A stretch of DNA of 40,008 nucleotides from Methanobacteriota archaeon (lineage in GTDB: Archaea > Thermoplasmatota > Poseidoniia > Poseidoniales > Poseidoniaceae), in NCBI GenBank assembly GCA_018701175.1, contig JABIWF010000012.1, forward strand, positions 1 to 40,008, written 5' to 3'. A program made the translations under genes and the position numbers. Shown piece after piece: positions 25,692-35,558 of this stretch (positions within the stretch are counted from its first letter, which is position 1; every line of letters starts with the position of its first letter). The notes below the pieces were generated by a model. That model was not told the origin of the DNA. It saw only the letters and a program-made list of their open reading frames with translations, and did not search any database.

Positions 25692-27704
25692 CTATAATGA
25701 TTTTTCTTCATCATCGACCTGTTGAGAGATGACATCACTCATCTCTTGATCACCAAGTGTATTGAAATCAATACCTGCAAGCGTGCCTTCCTCCTTGTTG
25801 GTGATGACGTTAATCACGAGAAGAACAATGAGGAAAAGAACGATGAATGCCCCTACACCGAGAAGCATCGAGGTGCTAGAGACACCGTTATCATCAGATT
25901 GTGTCTCAAACGCTGATGCAGTGTCCATGAGCATGATGTTCGCTGTAATCAGTGGAGAGGACGTATGTCCGCCTGAATCGTTTGCTTTGATGCCACGGAT
26001 TGAAATCGTATGGTTTCCCTCCAAATCGATTCCAGGAAGGTGTTCCAGTTGGTGAATAATATCGATTGCAGTTAATGTTCCGGATGTATCACCGTGGTCA
26101 AAACTGTGAATGTTGGTCCAATCATCACGCAGATGGTTACTGCGCCATTGGACGGTATCCACATCGCCTGTTGCGGAGTAAGAAAGAAGTTCATCAGGGA
26201 ACATGTGGATTCGGCTATCTGCGCCGATTTCAGTCGAAAGAAGAACTTCCATTGACGAATCATAGGCGTAATCCCGTTCTGCAGCTTCATAAACTGCTTC
26301 AAGAGCACGGACTTCACCATGGCCGTAAACGTTGTTTTGCCGGTTCTTGGTCACCAAATGTTGAGCATCGTTGTCATCGCATCCGTCAATTCCGGCTGCA
26401 TCTCCCATGTAGGTACATGCGCGGTACTCTGCAGTTTCTTGCATAATGTTACGGACTTCAAACGGCGTTAAGTCTGGATTCGCTTGAAGCATCAAAGCAG
26501 CAACACCTGCTGCACCCGGGGTCGCCATTGAAGTGCCGGACATATCGGTATACTGATCTCCTGAATTGAACTGAACAGACATGACATTGGAACCGACGTA
26601 AGCCACATTTGGTTTGACACGGTTTTCTTCAGTAGGGCCTTGACTGGAATAGATAGCGATGCTGGAATCCTTGTCAAGTGCTCCGACGGTAATTGCATCT
26701 TCTGCGCTACCCGGAGTACCGATCGTTCCACGTCCTGCAGAGTTTCCAGCAGCAATAAACAGTGTAATGTCGTTGTAGACCATTTCGTTGGCCATTCGGT
26801 TCACACTGTCTTCTTCAGACGAGGTCCATTCGATGAGTCCGAAACCACCGAGAGACATTGAGGCTGCTCGGATGTTGTACTCATAGCGATGGTCAACGGT
26901 CCATTCCATACCAGCCATCACGGTAGCAAATGAACCGGATCCTGCTGCATCTAGAACTTTAACGCCCACGAGGAAAGCTTGTGGGGCCATACCGATGTGG
27001 TCATAATTTGGCGCTCCGGTTCCCGCAGTTGTTCCAGCACAGTGAGAGCCGTGTCCTTGGTCGTCGTAAGGGAAGACTTCAGTACCGTTGACGAGGCCAG
27101 GATTGTTAACCGGGTCATAGAAAGCGATGACTTTAGGATCGTTGGTAGCAGGGTCATCATCCAAGTCATCGAGACTTGTGTGAGCGCCGTCAATGCCGGT
27201 GTCAATAATTGCCACTGTTGTGCCTGAGCCGTCGTATCCAGTGTCAGCCCAAACGGTGTCTACACCGTGAAGAACTGCTGCATCGCCGTTCGTAACTGAG
27301 AGAAGTCCGTCGAGTTCGAGCATAACAACACCGGGAAGAATGGATGCGTCAAGGATTCGGTCGACTGGGACTCGTCCTGCCAACGCGTCGATTCGGTCGA
27401 GAGTCCATTCATGCGTGTATCCGATTTCGCGCTCAAGCATTGCGATTTCTTCATTTCCAGGAGTATGGTCAAAATCGATAATGAGGGGTAGGGTATTCTG
27501 CTCATCAAGGAAATACGGGCTGTCCTTGTGCACTTCGATCATATCACCGATACCGTTTCCGTTTCGGTCAACCGTGGTTTCAACCCACCAGCCTTCTTCG
27601 TCGGGTTGTTCAGATGTTTCGGAAACGGGTACAGCCATAGCCAATGTAGGCAGGACCATGATGCTCAAACAGAGGAAAGTAATTGCTTTTCGAGTCGCAG
27701 ACAT
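25692..27704 (-). CDS. Secreted subtilisin-like S8 serine protease with C-terminal TM anchor
   Basis: Signal peptide after MSATRK; VAIIDTGID, DDQGHGSHCAGT, FIAAGNSAGRG, MSGTSMATPGAAGVAAL; C-terminal TM GVGAFIVLFLIVLLVINVI. Confidence 0.93.
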   Translation of the reverse strand: MSATRKAITFLCLSIMVLPTLAMAVPVSETSEQPDEEGWWVETTVDRNGNGIGDMIEVHKDSPYFLDEQNTLPLIIDFDHTPGNEEIAMLEREIGYTHEWTLDRIDALAGRVPVDRILDASILPGVVMLELDGLLSVTNGDAAVLHGVDTVWADTGYDGSGTTVAIIDTGIDGAHTSLDDLDDDPATNDPKVIAFYDPVNNPGLVNGTEVFPYDDQGHGSHCAGTTAGTGAPNYDHIGMAPQAFLVGVKVLDAAGSGSFATVMAGMEWTVDHRYEYNIRAASMSLGGFGLIEWTSSEEDSVNRMANEMVYNDITLFIAAGNSAGRGTIGTPGSAEDAITVGALDKDSSIAIYSSQGPTEENRVKPNVAYVGSNVMSVQFNSGDQYTDMSGTSMATPGAAGVAALMLQANPDLTPFEVRNIMQETAEYRACTYMGDAAGIDGCDDNDAQHLVTKNRQNNVYGHGEVRALEAVYEAAERDYAYDSSMEVLLSTEIGADSRIHMFPDELLSYSATGDVDTVQWRSNHLRDDWTNIHSFDHGDTSGTLTAIDIIHQLEHLPGIDLEGNHTISIRGIKANDSGGHTSSPLITANIMLMDTASAFETQSDDNGVSSTSMLLGVGAFIVLFLIVLLVINVITNKEEGTLAGIDFNTLGDQEMSDVISQQVDDEEKSL

Positions 27705-27860
27705 TTCTTCACCATCTAAGCCCAAACCTCTTCGACATTTGAACCCATTGAAAGACAGTGTACAGTATTGCGTACGAAAATAAAGTCTCTGAACACCAAT
27801 GAAAATCCAAAATACGGGTCAAGTCTTAAATGAGGTTTGAATAACTCATTTCCGATTGTC

Positions 27861-30800
27861 ATGCCTGCTCCTCGACGTTCCACCCCACGACGTACCGCTC
27901 CCGCACCCGCTGTTGAGCTGCTCGAAAAAACAACAGTTCCGTCATCGAGCGGGATGATTTACAACGATACTTCACGTGTTGAACAACCAATGGTTATACG
28001 AAGCCCAGGCAATCCTATTGATTCAACAAGTAGAGACTTAATGAGATTCTCTCAACTTATCATGATGGGTATTGCCCTTGCTGCGATATGGGGTGGTTTG
28101 TTCAGCATCGCCTTTGCCGAGGATGCGTCAAACGATGATTTCCTCATCTTGTTCTTGGGAGGATTTCTATCAGCAGGGATTGCCATTGGATGGATTGCGG
28201 CCCAAAGTAAGAAGAACGACTATGTTCTCTATGAAGTTCAAGATTACATGCTTGGCATAGGCCTCTTCTTTGCCACTGTTGGAACCGTTTGGGGCTCTCG
28301 ATGGTTGATAGGATTCGTAACTGGAGAGGGATGGACTGAAATCTTTGGTACGGCTGCTGAGTTTAATTCTGGCGTATTGATTGATGCCACTACTGGAGAA
28401 GAAGTCGATTGGCATCCGAATGCCAAGGCCATCTATGTGCAAACAGCAGCACTCCTAGCCCTCATCTTTGCTGAACTTCAACTCTTCAAGCGATTCAAAG
28501 GAGCGACTGGATTTGGTAGGGCAGTCTCCGCATACGCTCCTATTCTCGTGTTGGTCGCTGCTGGGATGGGGCCATGGATGCGGTGGACTGACAATGTCAT
28601 TTCTTACGAAATGGGCATATCGCTCATTTTGCTTTGTTTTGCTTCAATGGAACTGGCGCTGCGCTCCAACAAAGCGCTGAATTTCGTGGTCGTAGCAGTG
28701 GTCTCTGGACTAACTCCAATTCTGTTTGAAGTCTTCAACACCAACGCAGAAGTTGGCGGAGAAGGTGGCGCATTGTCTCTTCTCGTGTTCATTATTGCGC
28801 TTCAAGGCTACTACGCTTCACGGCAAGAGTTGCGCTCTGAATTAATTCAAAAGGCGTCAATCGTCTTGGTAGGTGAAATTGTATTTGCAATGTTTATTGC
28901 TCGAACTCAGGATCTTAACCTTCACCTTGGCCCAGTGAAATCTGCAGAACTTGGCATAGACCATCTCTTTGGTTTGAGCGTTGCACTGTGGATTGCTGTT
29001 CTCGCTTTTTACTTCCCTGCAGTACAACAACGCAGAGTCCCATGGATGCCAATTGGCCTAGCAGCAGCCTTGGTCGTATTACCAAATGACGGTAGTGTAA
29101 TTCCGTGGGCAGTTTCTTTGTTGATGATTCCATACATGCTCTTCATCGCAAAAGCAACACGCCGATGGGTGGCAGATTATACATTCGCAGTGCTCGCTGT
29201 TGCTTACTTCATGACCGATGTAATAGCGAACATCGAGAACATTCCGCTCTCAGGGACTTTTGGATACGATGGGATGCAGGTCATCATACCCCTCGCACTG
29301 TTCGTCATCTCTGAATACGCTCGACGAACGGACAAAATATCTTCTTGGACACATCTTGTCATGCTTGCTGCTCTTGTCCTCTCAAGAACGATCATTCAAG
29401 CTGAGGATTGGTTTATGCCTTGGATCTTTATCGGCTATTTGTTATATCTCGCTCGGGATTCGTTCTCGAACTTATCCGAAGAAAGCGAATGGAAGGAGAA
29501 GATGCAGGCCACTCTCGTCGTGATTATTGCCAATGCTTCAATGATACTGCTCGCCGTTCTCGACAGGCTTGACTTGCCACAATTCCTCGACACTGAGGTG
29601 TTACCTGAGTACTTTAATTATCAAATTTTTATTCTCGGGATTGTCGGATACCTCGCACTCTATAAGGCCCGAACTATAGAATTGGATGCAGGTCTTTTGT
29701 TCAACTGGACCAAGCGTTTAGCCAGCAAAGCACCGATGTACAATCCTGAAACAAACACATGGACAACACCTGACCAAGATACTGAACAGGAAGTAGCGAA
29801 TTGGCAAGAGATGAACAGTTGGAGTCAACTCACCCGAATTTCCCTTATTGTTCCTTTCTTTATGATGAGCTTTAGTATTGTCACAATGTCAGATCCGTGG
29901 AATGGTTTTGATACCGATGGTTCTCAATCACTGGTTACGTATCCATGGATTTTGATGCTCTTAGCACCTGTTTACGGATTGGTCCATGAAATTCGTGGAA
30001 TGGAAATCATTTCCTCTACAGTCCGTTCAGCAGGCGTCTGGGTGTTGTTTGCAATAACTGTTCCAGTATCAATTAGTTTCAATGTTGTTCGAAGTGAGAT
30101 GCTTCAAATCGAACAATATGTCGATACTGCAATCATGCCAGTACCAATACTTCTCGACCTTATTCTCCTCAGTGCTCCGCTGTATGTTAACAGCCTCATC
30201 GCAAAACGTGGAATTGACACAGAACACTTGTCTGAAAACGCAGACCGTTGGGCAATGCTCGGTTTGATTGCGTTTGCGTGCCTTGACACATCCGGTGGAT
30301 TGTTGTTGATTTCTATGCTCGGTCTTGTGACTGTTCGAAGTGTCCGACACCGACATGTCCTCCCATTGCTGCTCTCTCCAGCTGTGTTCATTCTCTTGCA
30401 ATCAACCTGGTTGAATTACGCAGGAATCGCTCGAACCTTGTTTGAATCAGCCGATACTCTCTCCTACGACTTCACCGAGGACGGTTTCCTCGGCCTACCA
30501 CGGATTGGAGGCCTCATTATCGCTGGCCAAATGTTGTACGCTATCATCATGGACAGTCGAATGGTGAAAAACAGTTCATCGAACCGTGAACCATTACCAT
30601 GGTACGGTTTGTGGGGGTGGGCACTGGTTGGAATTCTAGCCGCATCATCAAGTATAGGTTGGATACCTGCAATCTTCTTCGCTTATCTCATGATAAACGC
30701 CTGGCTTTCGGGAACACTCAACTCGTTGCCTGCGCTTCACTTGGGATTCTTGATCAGTCTGATTGTTGGAATGGCAGTGGAAGAAGTCGCTGATACCTGG

Positions 30801-31988
30801 GCTTTGGCCTTCTCGTGGAGCGCTTTAATCACTGGATTTGCAGCACTAGGATTCAGCGCAATGGGCAGCAATGGAATTCTATTCAAGAACGTTCCAAAAG
30901 CCCGAGAAGAGTTCTACACTGAACAGAAGAAATCGGAGATCATCAATACACTCTACGTCGTCACTTACGTTCTTTTCTTGGTAAGCTACGAAGCATTCAA
31001 TGGAATTGGTACCCTGGTCGGTGCAATTATTCTCACTCGCGACATCGTTACCAAGGGTTACACAAACGCAGTCTTCTTTGTCCCGGCGATTCACGCACTT
31101 GCGTTGATGAACTTACTTGTTCAGACCGATTTCGATATGATTCAAGAGGGCATAGTACTCGGTTCAGTTCTCCTTATCGAAGGACTGATTGTATCTTGGC
31201 TTTCCTTGCAAAACGACAGAGTATACGATTTCAAATTCTTTGAATGGGAAAACGATGATGCGTTCCTCGACTTCATTGACCGACTCGGAATCGCTGGAGT
31301 TTTGTTTTCATTGTCTGGAATCTATTTCATATTTGCAGATTTCAATCAAACAACGGTTGGATGGCTGCTGGCAACAGCAGTACTCATGGCAGTCGGCATT
31401 CAAGGGTACTCGCCCGAAAATGATGCGCGCTGGCGTCGCATAATCGGTGGCTATGGCTCAATATTTGCTTTCGTCGGCTTTAGCAGCGGAATTGAAAGCA
31501 ACACCATGCAATCCCTCTCCTGGATTGGAGTGGGACTCATTGCATTGGGATGGGGATTCATGATGATGCAACGGCTCGAAAATGATGAACAAATCTATCA
31601 CAGTTCAGAAGAGGCAATACCTGAAGGCTTGGCAATGAACGAAGCGGTTCTCATTGCAGATGAATCAGTTGAGATACCTGAGCCAGTGCTTGAAGCGGAA
31701 GAGGAAGAATCTGTGGAAGATGAAGAAGACTTTGATGAAGCAAATGAACAAGAACTTCCTGAACCTGTACTCAAGAAAACAACCTCAAAGGCCATTCCTA
31801 AGCCTGTCGTCGAACAATACGTACTTCCAGCTGCCATCGATACTGGATTAGGATTTGAGATTCAGCTGCCACCCGGGAAACTTGAAGCAATTGTGAAATC
31901 GATTCGCTCGACTCCTCATGAGGGTTACAAACCGATTGTTGGCATGCATGAAAATGGAAAAATCGTCATTGATTGGGTTGAAGTTTAA
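27861..31988 (+). CDS. Very large polytopic membrane protein of unknown function
   Basis: ~1,375 aa almost entirely hydrophobic helices, Arg/Pro-rich N-terminus, acidic linker and small C-terminal soluble domain (GFEIQLPPGKLEAIVKSIRSTPHEGYKPIVGMHENGKIVIDWVEV). ATG 27861 chosen; TTAAA ~33 nt upstream. The ORF track opens at 27837. Confidence 0.85.
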   Translation: MPAPRRSTPRRTAPAPAVELLEKTTVPSSSGMIYNDTSRVEQPMVIRSPGNPIDSTSRDLMRFSQLIMMGIALAAIWGGLFSIAFAEDASNDDFLILFLGGFLSAGIAIGWIAAQSKKNDYVLYEVQDYMLGIGLFFATVGTVWGSRWLIGFVTGEGWTEIFGTAAEFNSGVLIDATTGEEVDWHPNAKAIYVQTAALLALIFAELQLFKRFKGATGFGRAVSAYAPILVLVAAGMGPWMRWTDNVISYEMGISLILLCFASMELALRSNKALNFVVVAVVSGLTPILFEVFNTNAEVGGEGGALSLLVFIIALQGYYASRQELRSELIQKASIVLVGEIVFAMFIARTQDLNLHLGPVKSAELGIDHLFGLSVALWIAVLAFYFPAVQQRRVPWMPIGLAAALVVLPNDGSVIPWAVSLLMIPYMLFIAKATRRWVADYTFAVLAVAYFMTDVIANIENIPLSGTFGYDGMQVIIPLALFVISEYARRTDKISSWTHLVMLAALVLSRTIIQAEDWFMPWIFIGYLLYLARDSFSNLSEESEWKEKMQATLVVIIANASMILLAVLDRLDLPQFLDTEVLPEYFNYQIFILGIVGYLALYKARTIELDAGLLFNWTKRLASKAPMYNPETNTWTTPDQDTEQEVANWQEMNSWSQLTRISLIVPFFMMSFSIVTMSDPWNGFDTDGSQSLVTYPWILMLLAPVYGLVHEIRGMEIISSTVRSAGVWVLFAITVPVSISFNVVRSEMLQIEQYVDTAIMPVPILLDLILLSAPLYVNSLIAKRGIDTEHLSENADRWAMLGLIAFACLDTSGGLLLISMLGLVTVRSVRHRHVLPLLLSPAVFILLQSTWLNYAGIARTLFESADTLSYDFTEDGFLGLPRIGGLIIAGQMLYAIIMDSRMVKNSSSNREPLPWYGLWGWALVGILAASSSIGWIPAIFFAYLMINAWLSGTLNSLPALHLGFLISLIVGMAVEEVADTWALAFSWSALITGFAALGFSAMGSNGILFKNVPKAREEFYTEQKKSEIINTLYVVTYVLFLVSYEAFNGIGTLVGAIILTRDIVTKGYTNAVFFVPAIHALALMNLLVQTDFDMIQEGIVLGSVLLIEGLIVSWLSLQNDRVYDFKFFEWENDDAFLDFIDRLGIAGVLFSLSGIYFIFADFNQTTVGWLLATAVLMAVGIQGYSPENDARWRRIIGGYGSIFAFVGFSSGIESNTMQSLSWIGVGLIALGWGFMMMQRLENDEQIYHSSEEAIPEGLAMNEAVLIADESVEIPEPVLEAEEEESVEDEEDFDEANEQELPEPVLKKTTSKAIPKPVVEQYVLPAAIDTGLGFEIQLPPGKLEAIVKSIRSTPHEGYKPIVGMHENGKIVIDWVEV

Positions 31989-33368
31989 TCAATCTAATCG
32001 ACGTTCAGCACCTTGTGAACCGGTCACGGAGTTGACGAAATCGGTTTGAGGAGCTGACGGGTAAGCGGACCAATAGGTTTCACGCATTTCCTGATTCGCA
32101 TTCATACATGCTACCACATCACCAGGTCTCTGGGAGAGTTCAGCGGTCTGGTTGAGATGTGCAATAATCGGTTGAATGTTGGAGAGGTTCACCAAGCCCC
32201 ATCCAGTTTGTGTGCACGGAGCAACAGGAGAGATTGGCATTGTCCCAGAGGTTGGGTCCCAATCAAGGTCAGGATACCATGCTGAACGGTTGAGAGCCTC
32301 ACGGACTTGGTCATTCGACACCTGGAACGGATTTCCATCTTCATCTGAACCGTTCACCAGCATTCCATCTCGCATTGCTGGAGAAGCACCAGAACTGTCA
32401 TCATTGAACTCGGTCCGGAGTGATTCCAAAACAAACGACAGGATTCCTGCGGTCCGAGGCGTTGCGAATGAAGTTCCAGATGTCTCATGGTATCCTTCGA
32501 TGTCATCGTGGTTTGGAAGAACTTGAGTCCAGTCTGCTGAAATGTCGGGGTAAGACCCGGACATGATTTCTTTCTGGTCATCGCCCTCTTCTGCATAACC
32601 AGCAATTCCAATCGACCAAGGTGGCCCTGCTGTAGCATCTTGAATCGCTGGAGATGGACTGTTGTCTGCCGCACCGGCGTGCATTTTACCTTGTTCAACA
32701 ACTGCAACCTCTGTCCCACGTTCAATCCCAGGCACTGGTAGAGAACCTGGTGCGCCGAAGGAAGTGGAGATAATATCGACCAACGGTTGATTTGCTGCTG
32801 CGAGAACTGCTTCAGTGCTGAACCCCTCTACAAAGAAGATGACGGCGTTTGGGTTTGCATCCAACACTGCGCCTGTAACCGCAGAGCCGTGACCATCACT
32901 GGGGTCGTCGAGAATGAGAATATCGCTGTCACCATCGGGCGATGAGCCAATAATTTTGGTACCGGGGAAGTAGACGATGTCTGAAGCAACCAACGTATCC
33001 CAGCATGATGCTTTGTCAGCATCATAGCGTTCTTGCCAAGTACCTTCAAAGGTTAATTCACAAACTTTGTTGACACCGAGGCCGTCCAAAAGCCAGTCGG
33101 GGTAAGTCTCGTTGGTACGAAAGTGTTCATGGTAAACATTGATTCCGGTATCGATTGGAGCCACAACTGAAAAAGCCCTCCATTCGTCGCTTGAAGACTC
33201 CTTTTCATCCGTCTGGAGTGGGTTACTTTCGCTGCCCAAAGACAACGCAAAAAAGGAGAAAATGAGGAGAAAGGTCAGAATGCCAACTGCGATCAAAGAC
33301 TTCGAGTCAATCGTTGAAGACTGAACAATTTCCGCTGAAATTACGTCCTCTGCTTGGGCATCCGTCAT
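31989..33368 (-). CDS. Membrane-anchored divergent S8 (subtilase) protease
   Basis: N-terminal TM; VAPIDTGINVY, DGHGSAVTGAV, AADNSPSP, TSGTSFATPRTAGILSFVL. SD GGAGG upstream of ATG 33368. Confidence 0.85.
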   Translation of the reverse strand: MTDAQAEDVISAEIVQSSTIDSKSLIAVGILTFLLIFSFFALSLGSESNPLQTDEKESSSDEWRAFSVVAPIDTGINVYHEHFRTNETYPDWLLDGLGVNKVCELTFEGTWQERYDADKASCWDTLVASDIVYFPGTKIIGSSPDGDSDILILDDPSDGHGSAVTGAVLDANPNAVIFFVEGFSTEAVLAAANQPLVDIISTSFGAPGSLPVPGIERGTEVAVVEQGKMHAGAADNSPSPAIQDATAGPPWSIGIAGYAEEGDDQKEIMSGSYPDISADWTQVLPNHDDIEGYHETSGTSFATPRTAGILSFVLESLRTEFNDDSSGASPAMRDGMLVNGSDEDGNPFQVSNDQVREALNRSAWYPDLDWDPTSGTMPISPVAPCTQTGWGLVNLSNIQPIIAHLNQTAELSQRPGDVVACMNANQEMRETYWSAYPSAPQTDFVNSVTGSQGAERRLD

Positions 33369-33438
33369 AGCGTTCCCTCCAACGGGGACTTGAAGAACCC
33401 TACGCCCATTTGAAAAACTGCTTCATCTTGGGCGATTC

Positions 33439-33993
33439 ATGGGTGGAGAACATGAGCGCTTGGTTTGGATCGATCTTGAAATGACGGGACTCGACATCAC
33501 GAAAGAGTCCATCATTGAAATCGCCACTGTCGTTACGGACGGCGAACTGAACATCTTGGCCACAGGGCCAAACCTAGCAGTTACGGTCTCAGAAGAACTT
33601 CTAGCAGGGATGGATGAGTGGAACACAACTCATCACCACGCAAGTGGACTTGTCGAACGAGTTCGCACCCAAGGTGTCTCTTGTTCTCATGCCGAAATTC
33701 AAACGCTTGAGTTCCTCAAAGAATGGGTACCACATGGCTCTGCTCCATTGTGCGGTAACAGTGTATGGAACGACAAGAAGTTCATGGAGAAGGAAATGCC
33801 TCAACTTGTGGATTTTTTGCACTATCGAATGATTGATGTTTCAACGGTCAAGGAACTTGCCCGCCGTTGGTATCCTGAGGCTGGCAGATACGAGAAAAAG
33901 GGAGCGCACTTAGCGCTCGATGACATTCTTGAATCCATCGAAGAGTTACGCTACTTTAGAGAAAAAATATTCATTTCCAAAAACGAATCATAA
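33439..33993 (+). CDS. orn: Oligoribonuclease (DEDDh 3'-5' exonuclease)
   Basis: LVWIDLEMTGLDITKESIIEIATVVTDGELNILATGP, MDEWNTTHHHASGLVERV, CGNSVWNDKKF, HYRMIDVSTVKELARRWYPE, HLALDDILESIEELRYFRE. Confidence 0.95.
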   Translation: MGGEHERLVWIDLEMTGLDITKESIIEIATVVTDGELNILATGPNLAVTVSEELLAGMDEWNTTHHHASGLVERVRTQGVSCSHAEIQTLEFLKEWVPHGSAPLCGNSVWNDKKFMEKEMPQLVDFLHYRMIDVSTVKELARRWYPEAGRYEKKGAHLALDDILESIEELRYFREKIFISKNES

Positions 33994-34854
33994 CCGCCAA
34001 TTTGGGGAATTTGCATCGACGTTCTTGAACGAAGCCATAACTTGGGCTACGACAGCTACAGCAATTTCCTCAGGTGATTCCGCACCAATGTTCAGTCCAA
34101 TAGGACAAATCACTGCGTCAAGAATAGGTTGAGAAATACCTTCACTTCGGCAAGATTTCTCAAATGCTTGCCACTTAGAACGGCTACCAATGACGCCAAT
34201 ACGGGGTCCACTTGCACCGTCTGGAAGTGCATCGTTGTCGTTGTACATGTGTAGCAATTTTAGAAGACGCTCTTGGTCTTCACTCCAATCATGACCGAGC
34301 AAAAGGATATCTGAAAAGCGGCCCATAGATTGGAGATTTTCTTTGGCAAAAAAGGAATCAATTGTGTCACTTGAATTTGAGAGCGCATTGGGATACAAGG
34401 TTGAGTCCGCAAATTCGGGACGTGTGTCGTGCACCGAGTGTTTCCAGCCAAGGGCATCAAGAGAGGCTGCAATCGCTTGCCCACAATGCCCACCACCCAT
34501 CAACAACACATGCGGCATCGGTATCATCACCTCAATCGAAAGGGTAACTTGACCCCCACACAGTGAATCAAGAGGTTTCACTTCATAGCCCTTCGCACCC
34601 TTGTTGAGTCCGAAACGGAGTACCTCGCCATACGGTGTGGGATTCAAAGTGAGCAGTTCTCGACATCGTGCCAAGACCTTCATCTCCAAGCCCGCACCAC
34701 CAACCGTTCCCGTCCAATCTTGATTCATAGACATGGCAAGCCGTGCACCAACCTTACCTGGAACGCTGCCTGAAGTTTCTACAACACTGGCAAGAACGAC
34801 ACGTTGCCCGCCAGCCAACTGCGATAAGGCCCATGCCATCACCGCTGCAGTCAT
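33988..34854 (-). CDS. xdhC: XdhC/CoxI-family molybdenum hydroxylase maturation factor
   Basis: VVETSGSVPGKVGARLAMS, GTVGGAGLEMKVLAR, LDSLCGGQVTLSIE, VLLMGGGHCGQAIAASLDALGWKHSVHDTRPEFA. Confidence 0.9.
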   Translation of the reverse strand: MTAAVMAWALSQLAGGQRVVLASVVETSGSVPGKVGARLAMSMNQDWTGTVGGAGLEMKVLARCRELLTLNPTPYGEVLRFGLNKGAKGYEVKPLDSLCGGQVTLSIEVMIPMPHVLLMGGGHCGQAIAASLDALGWKHSVHDTRPEFADSTLYPNALSNSSDTIDSFFAKENLQSMGRFSDILLLGHDWSEDQERLLKLLHMYNDNDALPDGASGPRIGVIGSRSKWQAFEKSCRSEGISQPILDAVICPIGLNIGAESPEEIAVAVVAQVMASFKNVDANSPNWRL

Positions 34855-34898
34855 GTACGATGCTGCAGGCAGTCACACATACCCTTTGCGATATCGAG

Positions 34899-35492
34899 TC
34901 ACACGCCATTGAGGAGTTCTTGCTCATGAATTGATAGAGTTTCCAAGTCTTCTGGCGTGTCGATATTCAAATCGAGAAGAGGAGCATCAACAAGATGTTC
35001 GGAGAACTTGACAATGTCTCTTAATGGTACATCGGCATTCGATGTCAAAATGGATTCGATTGCAGCGTTATCCAAAAAAATGGGGTGGCCTTTGCGACCT
35101 TGAGAAGCAAGAGCGGAAGAGACGTTCGACTCAAGGAGAGACTTGACATGAGAAATGTTCCATCCTGGCCGGTCAACTGGGGCGACAATCACGCCTCTTG
35201 GAATGCGACCTTTGTCACCTGCAAGCGATAAGATTCCGCACTGAAGGCTGCCAGTTCGCCCCTTTTCAGGAGATGGGTTTGAAAGAACATTCGAGCCAAT
35301 CGTCTGTTGCATGATCTCGAAGGCGAGTTCACTTCGAGTAACTATTACAATTGGAGAACAACCGGCTTTGTCCAATTTTTGGTACGCCATACCGACAAGG
35401 GTTGTATCACCAATACGCACCAGTGATTTGGGTTGTCCAAGCCGTTGACTTGCGCCGGCTGCGAGTATAATTGCCGGACAAGGACGTGCCAT
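34899..35492 (-). CDS. mocA: MobA-like NTP transferase, probable molybdenum cofactor cytidylyltransferase (MocA)
   Basis: AIILAAGASQRLGQPKSLVRIGDTTLV, KGRTGSLQCGILSL, VIVAPVDRPGW, GRKGHPIFL; adjacent to xdhC. Confidence 0.85.
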   Translation of the reverse strand: MARPCPAIILAAGASQRLGQPKSLVRIGDTTLVGMAYQKLDKAGCSPIVIVTRSELAFEIMQQTIGSNVLSNPSPEKGRTGSLQCGILSLAGDKGRIPRGVIVAPVDRPGWNISHVKSLLESNVSSALASQGRKGHPIFLDNAAIESILTSNADVPLRDIVKFSEHLVDAPLLDLNIDTPEDLETLSIHEQELLNGV

Positions 35493-35531
35493 GGGGATGT
35501 TATGAGGTGAGTGGCTTTGTCTTTTGCTCTT

Positions 35532-35537
35532 GATATA
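35532..35537 (+). promoter_or_regulatory. TATA-like element upstream of acidic hypothetical protein
   Basis: GATATA ~25 nt upstream of ATG 35559, consistent with leaderless start. Confidence 0.35.
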
Positions 35538-35558
35538 GACTCGATTTCATCGGCCTTC

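Noticed and set aside
27726-27836. GTAC...GTAC repeat and possible regulatory RNA between the S8 protease and the giant membrane gene
   Set aside because: Only a 4-bp palindrome; too weak to support a specific element beyond ordinary divergent promoters.
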